Below, one piece after another: positions 11,676 through 22,565 of a DNA stretch of 64,000 nt. Numbering within the stretch: position 1 is the stretch's first letter; each line of letters starts with the position of its first letter. Position numbers and translations under genes: made by a program. Under the pieces are notes generated by a model. It did not search any database and had not been told where the DNA came from. It was given only the letters and a program-made list of their open reading frames with translations. Source of the stretch: Anisodus tanguticus (taxonomy: Eukaryota > Streptophyta > Magnoliopsida > Solanales > Solanaceae); assembly GCA_034509755.1 (NCBI GenBank), contig CM067541.1, positions 3,522,001 through 3,586,000 on the forward strand. Reading direction: 5' to 3'.

Positions 11676-12837
11676 TAGGGGTGAGCGGGTCCGGGTACCC
11701 TAACATTTTTGAACTACCCGGACCCTACCCGATAAAAGATCGGTTCCTAAATTTACTACCCGGAACCTACCCGTAGTAATCATTACCCGGAACCTACCCG
11801 GACCCGCAGGGTCCGAGTAGGTTCCCGGGTACCCTGTAAATAAAAAAACACAGATTAAGCAACAATTTTTTAGCCTATTAGAATCAAAAAGAGTTCTAAA
11901 ATAATTTCATCCAGTAGTTTTTTAGCCTGCAATCGGAGTTTTTAGTACCCTTATAAGAAGTTTTAGAAAACTTATTCATTGTAGAAAAGCTAATTCGTAA
12001 CCAAAACCTAAAATTGTAAGCCAAATTTGACACTCAATTAATTGAACGTGTTGATTTCAAAATAAATTTGGAAATATCTGAATTAAACTAATTTTCGTGT
12101 TCATAGGCTCTTCGATACAAAAGAAAAGCATTCTTATACTAGTAAATCTCTAAATTTCATCTTCAGAGCTACAAAAATATACACAAATTTTAAAAATAGA
12201 TTTACATTTCAAATAAAAAAGTAATACAAATCGAAGATGAGTATCGCCTGAAATAGAACAGAAGCATAGGATAATAAAAAGAAATTGAAGAGTTAGATAT
12301 GAACCCATATGCATTTTAGGAACGACGTGAACACAACCAAGGGAGAGAAAGAGGTAAAGGTGAAGCTTCAATGATGACAACGATGAAAGTACCTGAGAGA
12401 AAGCTTCAACAACGACGATGATGAAGCTCGGTGGTGTAGCTAAAACGCCATTGCTATTGAGAGAGTTTTGTGTGTTTTCTCTTAGGGCACAAAAAACATT
12501 CTAGAATAAATGGGTGAAAAAGCTGAAATATTTGCGTCTTGGGGTGGGAAAAATCAATGTGCAGGCGTGCAACAAACAATTTTGGAGAAAGTTAAAAGTG
12601 GTCCAAATGTTTCTAAAAAAAATAAAAATATTTAATATTTTATAGGTTCCGGGTATCGGTTCCGGGTCCGGATACCCTGTCCCTATTTGCCGGAACCGGA
12701 ACCGGACCCGACATTGATCGGTTCCTAATTTTACTACCTGGACCCTACCCGTTATTATAATATATCTACCCGGAACCTACCCGTTAGTGTCGGTTTCGAT
12801 CGGGTATTTGGGTACCCTGTACCCATGCTCACCCCTA
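11676..12837. mobile_element. Non-autonomous hAT element with perfect 8-bp target duplication
   Basis: Starts TAGGGGTGAGC and ends GCTCACCCCTA, an 11-bp perfect terminal inverted repeat. It is flanked by GACATCGG at 11668-11675 and again at 12838-12845, an 8-bp target duplication diagnostic of hAT. The 1162-bp element has dense subterminal repeats of CCGGAACC/TACCCG in both orientations, probably transposase-binding motifs, and no transposase frame. A second copy ends at position 534. Confidence 0.93.
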
Positions 12838-13253
12838 GACATCGGTACTCGATATGAGTGCTCGTCACCTCACAAGTATCAGGACCCCCTTATTAACCAT
12901 GTTATCCCTTCTTAATTAGTTCATTTAAATCAACCATGATGCTTAAGTAAGGTGCAAGATCTCAACTTGCCTGGAATTGGAGTCTGACAACCACAACGAA
13001 GCTTTGTCTTTTCGTAAGGCCTCCGAAAGGTCCAAATCTAATCAAATATGAAAAGTATATCAATACACGGGTCCATCGATACCCATAATGCTATATGAAA
13101 CTTTCGGACCCCAAAAGTCACTCAAAAATAAGAGCCCGAGCCTCGAAGGAAAAAATGAGAAATTTATTTCAAAATCAGTTTACACATCATCTATGGAGTC
13201 TTAGATATCAAAAATCACAAAAAAACTAACATCAATTTCATAGTCAATTGAAG

Positions 13254-13404
13254 AACTTCCTGTTTTCTCAACCTAGGGCTTCCCCCCCCCCCCCCTAATT
13301 TTTTAATCCCAAATTATGATATTTAGCAACTTCCTGTTTTCTCAACCTAGGGCTTTCCCCCCCCCCCCCCCCCCCCCCCCAATTTTTTAATCCCAAATTA
13401 TGAT
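13254..13404. repeat. Tandem duplication (about 74 bp) with poly-C tracts
   Basis: A unit starting AACTTCCTGTTTTCTCAACC and ending TCCCAAATTATGATAT(T/C)TAG occurs twice in tandem. Each copy holds a homopolymeric C run, 14 bases in the first (13282-13295) and about 24 in the second (13357-13380). Tract lengths may be unreliable. Confidence 0.85.
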
Positions 13405-14398
13405 ATCTAGCATGTAATCCTTTAATAATCGAAGATATAATCGTAAGAGAGTGATCAAGAACTTACCCACTTGAAGAATCTTGAAAATCTCCTCAAAAAG
13501 CTCTCCAAATCGAGATCACAAGCTCAAAATATGAGAATGAAATGAATCGTTTTGGGACATTTTAAATCGCTGAACAACAGTCTCCTCGTGATCGTGAACC
13601 CCACTATCGCGATCGCGGGACCCTCTGAACTTAACACTACGTGATCTCAGCCCAAGGCATCGCAACCACGATGACAATTTGTCTAGCAGCTCGCGATCGC
13701 GGCCTGGTGCCACGCGATCGCGAAGCACAGTATTAGAACTGCACACCAAACTTTGATCCAAACCACGGAAATCATTCGGGACCCCCCGGACACAAACCAA
13801 CTATGTAAATCACTCCTAAAACACGCAACGAATCTGCTCGCGTACTTGAAAACGTCATACGAAATCGTCTTGATCAAATGTTGTCCTAAGTCAACTCTTA
13901 ATCCTTCAAAATTTTAGAATTTCAACAATCACCCAAAATACACCCGAGTGCCTCGATAACCGAACCAACAAATAGACCATATTCGATATTTCGGACCTGA
14001 TGAAATCAACGAAACTTTGAAAAAGACGCTATTACCCTCAATGTTGACTAAAGTCAACCAAATCTCACCTTTCAACTTAAAAACTTTTCAAATTTCACAA
14101 CCTTACCCGAATCGCATTCTAATCACTCGGAACTCGTTCCAACCATCCATCTAAGTCAAAAATCACGTTTCAGAGCTAACAGAACCATCAGAATTCAATT
14201 CCGGACTCATCTACTCAAAAGTAGACTCTTGGTCAAACTTCTCAACTTATAACATCTAACTTTCAAAATTATGATTTTCTTCCGATAAATCCACCCGATA
14301 GTCTCGGGATTCATGTCACTCATCCCCGCAAGTCAAGTACACCTCAAGAAAGCTAGGGAAAGGGTCAAATAATCAAAACGGGCTAACGGGTCGTTACA

Positions 14399-15262
14399 AA
14401 AAAATTAATGGGACAGTATTTTCATTATTCACCAGAAAACGGACAATAAATTAAAATAAGATGCTTGAGAAGAGATACTCTGTAATACAAGATCGAAGCA
14501 GAGAACATAACAAAAACAAACTCAAAGTTGCAAACGGTACCTTTCTCTTTTTTATGATTCTCCATTGTAAGTAATTATAAGTTGCAGCCGGTGCTGGAAG
14601 TTTGAAAAGCATAAGTTTTGGATTTAGAGTTGTAAACGGTACCTTTCTCTTTTTTATGGTGATGCAATTGTAGCCTTAATTTGAGGAAACGGTCATGGGT
14701 GCTGCAATTATAGTTTTAAACGGTGTCTTTCTCTTTTTCTTAATCTCTAATTAAAATCTGTTAATGGTAAAAAATAGGAGAAAAAAGATAAATGCTATTC
14801 CTAATCACAGAGCTTGCCACGTCGCGAAACACAGTATTAGAACTGCACACCAGAAATTTCTATAGCAGTCGAATATGGCTTTTGTTTGATGATTTAATAA
14901 AGAAATAAAATTATGTTTTTGCTATCAAACTGTAACTTTTTAGCCAAATTAACTCGAATTTGTGTTCATTCATATAAATTTAATCTGACACCTTTAATTA
15001 AAGGTGGATGGATTCCAAGTCCCAAACATGATACCTGAGAAAGGTAAAAGGTCTTTCATTTATCATCCAAGACTTTTCCGACTGTGTCATTTTCGAAGAG
15101 GCGTAGAAAATCGAAGCATATAAATGATTCAGAAAACAATAAAATCAGGGTGAAAATGAAAGAAAAGGAATAAGTAGATAAAAACTATAGGAGTTGCTCC
15201 ATTGACCAGCTTAACATCATAGCAATATTCTTCAGATATTCTGCCACCTTCCTCTATCCTAC
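14399..15262. other. Spacer with a triplicated short motif
   Basis: The motif AAACGGT(A/G)(C/T)CTTTCTCTTTTT occurs three times (about 14533, 14634 and 14718) in non-coding sequence. A 27-bp piece around 14824-14852 (ACACAGTATTAGAACTGCAC) repeats a segment at 13726-13750 of the gypsy-like repeat, indicating local copying. No gene is seen. Confidence 0.6.
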
Positions 15263-15264
15263 TA

Positions 15265-15552
15265 CTCCCTTTATCTCAAAATAAATTTCGATAACGCCCC
15301 TTAAGAAAATATTAATTAGGAGGTATGCTTGATTATTTTATCTTTATTTGTGTCTTGAAGTATAATTTCTGTTCATTGAATATTTACTTTATTTATATGT
15401 TATATATAATTGAGGTGTCCGTAGTCTTCAAGAATAATTACTACTAAGAATAAAAGAAAAGGAAATTAATTTTATTTTAAACTTCTAAAATGACAAGTAT
15501 TTTGAAATGTATATTTTTAATAAGGACGATAAGTATTTTGAGACGGATGAAG
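15265..15552. mobile_element. Stowaway-type MITE
   Basis: Begins CTCCCTTTATCTCAAAATAA after TA and ends with the complementary TATTTTGAGACGGATGAAG before TA. 288 bp, non-coding, with diverged terminal inverted repeats. Confidence 0.75.
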
Positions 15553-15802
15553 TATAATTTACTGGTATTAGCCAGAATATTACTAAAAATGGAAAAGAAG
15601 ATAACATCACGGTGTATTTCTGAGATCGCGCTTTTGGTTCCGTTTCTTTTCTTTGGTTTGAATCATTGGTATTGTTATTCATTCCATAAATACCTAATCG
15701 ATAGATAATTTATTGGATATTAATTAGCTTATTACATTTACAACACTAGTTAGTTATTGGTTAGTTAACTGAATTTGAGATCTCCTCTCTGCTAAATTCA
15801 TA

Positions 15803-16078
15803 CTCCCTCTATTCCATAATAAGTAGTTTTTTTAGATTTATGCACAATCAGTAAGAAATTGTCAATTTCTAGAAAATTAGAAGTATTTTTACTAACTTAC
15901 CTCTAATTAAGTTTTACTACTTTCTAGAAAAAGAAAAGGTATTTAATGAATCTTGACTATTTAAATAAGGATAATCTTGAAAGAATCTGCTTAAAGTCTT
16001 CTTGAAATTCGAAAATACTACTTATTTTTTAAAAAATTGAAAAGTCTAAAAAAAACACTAATTATGAAACAGACGGAG
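15803..16078. mobile_element. Stowaway-type MITE beside the tRNA gene
   Basis: Begins CTCCCTCTATTCCATAATAA after TA (15801-15802) and ends TTATGAAACAGACGGAG before TA (16079-16080). 276 bp with complementary ends. It ends about 100 bp from the 3' side of the tRNA-His gene. Confidence 0.8.
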
Positions 16079-16176
16079 TATGTTTTTAGAAAGGAAGGGA
16101 CAGAAAAATATTCGTAAAGGAAACAAAAAGAATAGGAAAAAGACAAAATATTGGATAACAATAAATAAAAACAATA

Positions 16177-16248
16177 TGTGGCTGCTGGGATTCGAGCCCA
16201 GGTCTCCACGGCCACAACGTGGAATTCTCACCACTAAACTACAGCCAC
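16177..16248 (-). tRNA. tRNA-His (anticodon GTG)
   Basis: On the minus strand the sequence folds into a full cloverleaf. The acceptor stem is GTGGCTG/CAGCCAC with discriminator A (complement of 16177). The anticodon arm is CCACG-TTGTGGC-CGTGG, giving anticodon GTG. The variable loop is 4 nt and the T arm is CTGGG-CTCGAAT-CCCAG. A T5 run six bases downstream (complement of 16167-16171) is a good RNA polymerase III terminator. The sequence matches the nuclear plant tRNA-His form and not the plastid one. It supplies histidine for cytosolic translation. Confidence 0.95.
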
Positions 16249-16756
16249 ATGATGTTTTCATCTCGATGTGGATAATATATAATTCTTGTGTCTTTAGATA
16301 TGTGTCACTTTTTCTTTTTTTGTCCCAAAAAGAATATCAAACTTCCTTTGACAACTATATAATGGCACCATCTCTATTTTATCTTTATTAGGTCTCACTC
16401 AATTTTAAAGATGTACTTATAGTAAGAAAAGTTAACAAAAGTAAGCATTAAAGTAAAGACAACTTAATAAACATAACAAAATCTTCATTTATTTCTTAAA
16501 CTCCGTTCTCGATCAAATGATATCCCATAAATTGAGACGGAGAAAGTATCTATTCTAAGTTTATGTACCACATTTTTCTGTTTTATGTGTCCCAAAAAGA
16601 ATGTTTTTTTTTTTTTTTTAGAAATAATTTATTGTAAATTTCCATTTTCTCCTTAACGAGATAACTTATAACTGCACAAATATTTAAAGCTTGTTTTACA
16701 ACATAAATTTCAAAAGTCTAATTTACTTTCATAAACTCTATATCCAGTCAAACGAG
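16249..16756. other. Spacer with Stowaway-like remnants
   Basis: Contains pieces such as ATGTGTCACTTTTTC and AAATTGAGACGGAGAAAGTA (ending near 16550) that resemble Stowaway interiors and ends. They do not give a clean element. A T-run lies at about 16606-16619. No gene is seen. Confidence 0.5.
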
Positions 16757-16885
16757 AAACAACAATAACATATTCAGTTTAGTACCACAAGTGGGGTATG
16801 AGGAGGGCCAGTTGTACATATTACCCTACCTTTGTGAGGTGGAGAGGATGTTTTCGATAGACTTTCAACTTAATGAAAGTCATTA
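16757..16885 (-). mobile_element. RTE LINE 3'-tail fragment
   Basis: The sequence from AACAACAATAACATATTCAG through CCACAAGTGGGGTATGAGGA to GATGTTTTCGATAGAC resembles the 3' tails of the RTE LINEs at 46218 and 54380 in this window. It is a short 5'-truncated copy, or a SINE using the same tail, immediately upstream of the ABCG pseudogene. Confidence 0.65.
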
Positions 16886-17603
16886 ATTAGTCCCCCTCTT
16901 CTCTATATCACTCCATTCGTGTTCCCAAGAATTCAGGAGAGAAAGATAACAAAAAAAAAAGTCATCAAATTCATCTGTATTTGTTTCTTGATTTTATAGT
17001 CTATTTAAGAGAAGCTCAAGTAGTAGAAGAAGGCCAACAGCTCTAAACATGGAACAAGAAATGGAGAATATACAAGAAAATCAGAACACTGATCAATCTA
17101 AAAGTGCAGCTATTTTCAAGAAAAGTAGCCGTCCTGTCACTCTTAAGGTAATTCTTGTATATTTTATGTGATTTTTTGTTTGGTTTCCACCCGACTAAAT
17201 CCATATTCGCGCTGAAAGTCCCACATTGAGGTATGCTCCCTAATAAAGTCGACTTCATATCCAACGGGCTCAAACACGAGCTTAGACTTATGATTAAGGA
17301 TGGATGAGTACTTACTACTCCAGCACAACCCTAAGTTGGTGATATTTCATGTGATAATCTAATGTATAGTTGTTTTCTCCAGAAAACTTGCGTGCATGTG
17401 TTGTCAATTTTTTAATCGGAAAATATTATATAAGGGTATAATAATGGACTAGAAAAGATGAAATCTACGTGATTTTGTTTTCTTATTTGATGGGAAATTA
17501 TTCCAGGAAAGTTGGATGCTGGCTGATTCATTCAATTATATAGCTCACCTTGTTTTACTTGCATTTCTTTTTGTGTCAGTACAGTTGCTTGACTAGTAGC
17601 GAT

Positions 17604-17774
17604 GTGGCGGAGCCAGAATTTTCACTGAGGAGATTCAAAATATAAACAAGTAAAAAATAAAAAGCATCCAGGGATTCAACATCTACGACATATACATAAA
17701 TAAATTATTTTAACTTTATATATACAGTATAACTCTTCAACGGAAGAGCCCTTGCGGTACACTAGCTCCGCCCA
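17604..17774. mobile_element. Small MITE with GGCGGAGC termini in ABCG intron 1
   Basis: The left end reads TGGCGGAGCCAG and the right end CTAGCTCCGCCCA, imperfect terminal inverted repeats about 170 bp apart. Sequences with GGCGGAGC ends are common small plant MITEs. A clear target duplication is not visible, so the superfamily is left open. Confidence 0.55.
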
Positions 17775-17899
17775 TGGCTGTTTCTTTTTTGTTAATGTCA
17801 CTTTCTTTAAGTGTTACATCTGATAAGAAATTGGGAGAACTAAGAGATGCGTAAGCATCCAGAAGGACAAATAAATATGTGCTATTTGTGGTCAGCAAG

Positions 17900-18300
17900 T
17901 ACTATAGTTGGACTAGAGTTGAATTAAAATGATATGGTCAAGGTTCAATGTATTAGGCATTCGAAAATCGAAAATGTTACTATCAGGGTTCTAACTTTGG
18001 GAAAGAACACATGATCTATTAGTATTTTAACGAAAGAGAGCTTTACTCCTAATATTTACAAGTACTGGTGTTCTAGTGAAGAGAATCCAAACAAAATATT
18101 CCAATTGAAAATTAAAACAGAACATATAGTCTTAGCTTCATCTCTTCTCTCAAATGGTTTATTCCCTACTCTGGCCAAGAACTACCCTAATGGTCCCTTT
18201 CAAGAATCTGACAGAGAGTGGACACCTGCTATAACTGAGGATCTGAATTGCTTTCAAAGATTATGGAGTGATGAAGACGAGATAGCTATCTGCCAGGCAT
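17900..18300 (+). pseudogene. GeBP/storekeeper-like gene fragment, left arm of inverted repeat
   Basis: About 400 bp in ABCG intron 1 that pairs with 18345-18762 in inverted orientation. It includes an open frame (18105-18335) with PNGPFQESDREWTPAITED followed by FQRLWSDEDEIAI, the start of the DUF573 DNA-binding domain of GLABROUS1-enhancer-binding/storekeeper proteins. The copy stops just inside that domain. Compared with the right arm it lacks about 28 bases near 18170, which changes the frame relative to the ATG at about 18152. It is a gene fragment, not a functional factor. Confidence 0.7.
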
Positions 18301-18344
18301 GCTCGATCGGTTATGCATCCATGAAGAATACATAATCCAGCATT

Positions 18345-18762
18345 TATGCCTTGGAGGATAGCTATCTCGTCTTCTTCGCTCCATACTCTCGGAAAGAAAT
18401 TCATATCCTCTGTTATAGCAGGTGTCCACTCTTTGTCAGATTCTTGAACGGGACCATTAGGGTGGTTCTTGGCTTTTTTCTGCGAGAGCTTTTGGTTTTT
18501 GGGTGGGAGTAGGGAATAATCCATTTGAGAGGAGAGTTAAAGCTAACGTTGTGTGTTCTGTTTTGATTTTCATTTGGAATGTTTTGATTTTCCACTAGAA
18601 CACGAGTAGTACTTATGAATAATAGGAGTAAAGCTCTCTTTTCGGTAATACTAATCGACCATGTGTTCTTTACCAAAGTTAGAACCTGATCGTAACATTT
18701 TTGAATGCCTAATATTTATAACCTGACCATAACATTTTAAAATAACTCTTATCCAACTATTT
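18345..18762 (-). pseudogene. GeBP/storekeeper-like gene fragment, right arm of inverted repeat
   Basis: Minus-strand counterpart of 17900-18300, separated from it by a loop of about 44 bases. Its frame (18524-18261) begins MDYSLLPPKNQKLSQKKAKN and continues through PNGPVQESDKEWTPAITED to FPRVWSEEDEIAILQG, again ending at the beginning of DUF573. Upstream non-coding sequence (for example GTTCTAACTTTGG..AAAGAACACATG) is shared by both arms, so the duplication is genomic and not of processed mRNA. By eye the arms are about four-fifths identical or better. Confidence 0.7.
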
Positions 18763-20969
18763 TTACTTTTTACGTAAGCATATAGAGTAGTCTTTGTAGA
18801 CAACTAATAATCCATGTTAAACCATTTAGGATTTATAAGTTATAAAGATTGATAGTGTAACATCTCTTATATTCCAGGTTACTAATTTCATTTTTATGAC
18901 CCTATATAGCTTAGATGATACAATAGCGTAAATATTGTTGAATGTTTAGAAGTTAAACGCTTCTTTTTATCTTTATTCTCCTTGGGAATTTTTTGCTGGT
19001 AATCTTATTAGTTTCTAGGCAGTGCTCACAAAAAAGAAAATAATTCCTCTAATTTGATCCTTTGGTTTAATCTTTTTGCTGTTATTTGCTAAACATAATG
19101 CTTTGTTGATCTTGCAGTTTGAGAATGTTGTTTACAAGATTAAGCTTGTGAAGGAAGGGTGTTTCAAGAATTCCTCTAAGTCAGAAGAAGAGAATAATCT
19201 TGAAGGGTGTCTTGGGTATCGTTTCTCCGGGCGGCCCTTCACGCAGTGGCAAAACAACTCTGCTAACAGGACTAGGTGGCAGGCTTGTTAATGGCCATTT
19301 AGATGGCACTATAACATACAATAACAAACCCTTTTCCAATGACATGAAGTGTAACACCGGCTTTGTTACTCAAGATGATGTTCATTACCCTCACCTAACA
19401 GTTCCGAAACGCTTGTATTCACTGCCCTCCTTCGTTTGCCTAAAACTTTTACTGTATTCACTGAAGCCATTATAACTCAACTTGGGTTAACAAAGTGCAA
19501 GGATAGCATTATTGGAGGCCCGCAATTGAGAGGAATTTCCGGTGGAGAGAGGAAAAGAGTAAGTATCGGGCAAGAAATGCTTATTAACCCAATTTTGTTG
19601 TTCTTGGATGAACCAACATCAGGGCTCGATTCTACTACAGCTTTAAGGATTGTGTCTTCGTTAAGGGATTTAGCGAAGGGTGGCAGGACGGTTGTGATGA
19701 TGATACATCAGCCTTCGAGTAGGTTATTTTACATGTTCGACAAAGTGTTACTGTTATCCGAAGGAAATCCCCTGTATTTTGGTAGAGGCGAAGATGCGAT
19801 GGAATATTTTTCAGGCATCGGATTTTCCCCCTTAGTTGCTATGAATCCGTCGGACTTCTTATTGGATATTGCAAATGGTATGTTCATCTATCCTTCTTTG
19901 TTTCACTAGAGTCATTTGTTTTCTTAGATTTTAAAGTACTTTGGCTCTTGATATGGCATGAGCCACCCTTGACTAAAATATCTTGAGATTCTGTTTTCGG
20001 ATTAGCTATGCTATCTATATATGATCTATAGATGCAGAAATGATGCATAAAAATGGCATAAAGACAAGCCTATGGTGAAGGCTACTTAGGCTAATGTATG
20101 AGTCCACCATAATTGTCTGTTAAATGAGAATAGTTCTTTAGGAATTTAGTCAAGCAAATTTCTCATACATAGATAATAACTTCATGTACTGAGACTTTTT
20201 TTTCTTTTAAGAATCGGAGCGACAAAGTGTTTAATTTCAATAGATCGTGGCAGTAAGGCCACTCTGCCACTTATAATACCCCATCGCGTTGTACGTAGAC
20301 TTTCATCGACTTTTCTATGACTTGTTGTGATTAATTCTCCTTTGATGCAAACACGTTCATATCTTCGCGATTGTATATTTCTAAATTCTAATTCATCATA
20401 TACGTCCTCTTTAGGCAAGCGGTATGATGACTAATAATAAACTGGTGCAATTGTTTATTTTCTAAGGTATATTATCAGATTATCCTCGTTTATCAACAGA
20501 TAAACCTAAAGAAGATCCAGCATCAATCAAGCGAACTTTGGTAACTGCTTTCAGAACCAATCTAGCGGAGAACTTGAAGGAACAATTGCAAGAATCTGAT
20601 GATCATCAGGTTGCTGAAAAATCACATGAGAAGAAATTCGATCAATGGTCAAATACCTGGTGGCAGCAATTTTCGGTGTTATTTAGAAGAGGGATGAAAG
20701 AACGAAAACACGAGTCCTTCTCTGGTCTCAGGGTTGGACAAGTCTTGGTGGTGGCTTTGCTGTGTGGATTGTTATGATGGAGATCGAATAACATTCAAGA
20801 TCAGGTAATTGATACTTTCTCCTGGTTTATTTTACTCAAAATAAGACATTACTCTGTAAATTTGAACTGGTATAAAATTGGTACTATATAGTAAAAGTAT
20901 ACTCCAATTTGCTAGCTTGAAAAATGATGTAATGGACCCATTTAAGTCCATTAACCAGGAAAAAAACTA

Positions 20970-21231
20970 CTCCCTCTGTCCCAATTTATGTGGGGCACCG
21001 TTCTTTCGAGAGTCAAACAAGTTTTTCGTATGCCTTTCAAATATTCATAGTTATTAATTATCGTAAGGCTGCGTACAACTGACCTTTGTGGTCCGGACCC
21101 CGTGCATAGCGGGAGCTTAGTGCACCGGGCTGCCCTTTATTAATTATTGTGACTTAAACTACCTATTACGTAGTTTTCAAATATATAAAAGTTTATTCTG
21201 AACGGTGCCACGTAAATTGGGACAGAGGGGA
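20970..21231. mobile_element. Stowaway-type MITE in ABCG intron 3
   Basis: Starts CTCCCTCTGTCCCAATTTAT after TA and ends AAATTGGGACAGAGGGGA before TA, a well-kept terminal inverted repeat. Its interior contains an Au-like SINE fragment (about 21058-21142). Confidence 0.8.
21058..21142 (+). mobile_element. Au-like SINE 3' fragment
   Basis: Contains GTGGTCCGGACCCCGTGCAT, AGCGGGAGCTTAGTGCACCG and GGCTGCCCTTT, the characteristic 3' body of the Au SINE family known from many angiosperms. The tRNA-derived 5' half is missing. It is nested in the Stowaway MITE. Confidence 0.65.
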
Positions 21232-22135
21232 TAGTAAAAGAGTCGTATGTACATAATTTTGACATTATCATTGTAATTTAACCTATTATAACCAGATGAC
21301 CTGTCTTATTCCCAGGTTATGGACTGCTACAACGTACATGTAGTTATCTAACTCTTTTTGGGATAATTGGTGTATGTATAGAAGATAAATTAATATCATT
21401 TGTTTAACTGGTGCAGATTGGGCTTCTATTCTTCTACATTAACTTCTGGGAGTTTTTTCCTATGTTCCAAGCTATTTTTACCTTCCCACGAGAAAGGATG
21501 ATGCTGGAGAAAGAAGGATCATCAGGCATGTACAGACTCTCTGCGTATTTCATGGCCCGGACTGTCGGTGACCTTCCGATGGAGCTAGTCCTTCCGACTA
21601 TTTTCACCGTTATAACGTACTGGATGGCTGGCCTAAAACCGTCCATTGTGATCTTTTTCACTACCTTATTTTCCCTCGTCTACAATGTATTAGTCTTCCA
21701 AGGCCTCGGACTTGCTATTGGTGCAATGGTCACGGACCTAAAATCGGCTAATACACTCTGTTCAGTCATCATGCTATCATTCACCTTAGTCGGAGGGTAC
21801 TTCGTTCAGCATGTCTCGAGCTTCATTGCCTGGATCAAGCACGTATCGATTACCCAGTACGCGTACAAGCTCTTGTTGGGCTCCCAGTATAGTCCGGGTG
21901 AAACGTATTTGTGTGGCGCAAATGCGACATATCTAATTGAGGATTTCCTTCCATGAAGACTATAGGGCTTGGAGATAAAGGCATCTCAATTGCTGCATTG
22001 ACAATTATGCTTTTGGGTTACAGGTTCTTGGCTTATGTTGCACTTATGAGGATTGGCGTGACAAAGAAATTAGATTTGCTTAATTGCTTCACTCAAAAGA
22101 TTGTAGTAATCAAAGAAAACATTAGTAGGTGTTAG

Positions 22136-22565
22136 CAAGTGCCCTATTTGTAATTTTGATTTGGTTGCTGCTGAGATATACTAGCCATGTTATTCAAAGA
22201 ACATACAATTTATCTTACTCAAATTGGTTTCTATGACCCTTCACGTTATCAGAATTTAATGGTATTTTCGGGTTAATTTCACCAATGGTTCTCGAACTTA
22301 TCCTGTGTATTGGACTTGGTCTCAACAAAAGCTTTTGTAAACCAAATATGTACCAACTTTCAATATATTTCAGAGAGTTAGAGTTGTAGCTCTCATGAAG
22401 ATTTATCTAAGTTTGATTACTAATTTTAGGCGTGTGTAGATAAGAAAATTTGCGTCCAGAAAAGAATCACAACAATTATATTATTTTATTTCAAATATAG
22501 TGAATGTTATAATCTCTATGATTCATGTAATTCTTCTTTTCGAAAATAAATTCAAATGCCTTTGA
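22136..22565. other. ABCG pseudogene downstream region
   Basis: AT-rich sequence after the ABCG homology ends. Nothing recognised. Confidence 0.5.

Larger units (their letters stand above)
11434..14398 (-). repeat. Dispersed repeat, possibly a Ty3-gypsy LTR, carrying a hAT insertion
   Basis: Sequence on both sides of the hAT at 11676-12837 appears to belong to one older unit. On the minus strand it begins near 14398 with TGTAACGACCCGTTAGCCCG, a start typical of long plant gypsy LTRs, and it contains GC-rich 'CGCGATCGCG' motifs common in such LTRs. The other end is not defined and no coding domain is present. Open frames here (for example 13516-13800) are judged spurious. Confidence 0.4.
17049..22135 (+). 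pseudogene. Half-size ABCG (WBC) transporter pseudogene
   Basis: Homologue of plant ABCG half-transporters, in the ABCG9/14/21 group judging by motifs, which export small molecules across the plasma membrane as dimers. Inferred exons: 17049-17147, 19118-19877, 20467-20804 and 21417-22135, with GT/AG borders. Visible parts are a degraded Walker A (GGPSRSGKTTLL, with about six residues missing before it), signature ISGGERKR, Walker B ILLFLDEPTSGLDS, the H-loop MIHQPSSR, and a C-terminal membrane domain (IGLLFFYINFWEF, GMYRLSAYFMARTVGDLP). Lesions: a frameshift near 19195, a one-base loss near 19403 (TVTET becomes TVPKR), a short deletion near 19450, a premature TGA at 20775-20777 (LLWW becomes LL stop W), and a frameshift near 21950. 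The intact exon structure argues for an ageing gene rather than a retrocopy. Confidence 0.88.

Noticed and set aside
13516..13877. Minus-strand frames in the gypsy-like repeat
   Set aside because: Composition reflects CGCGATCGCG-type repeat motifs. No gag, protease, RT or other domain is present.
18105..18524. Interpretation of the GeBP-like frames as two real small genes
   Set aside because: Both stop at the first residues of DUF573, one has an internal deletion that shifts the frame, and they are arms of an inverted repeat.
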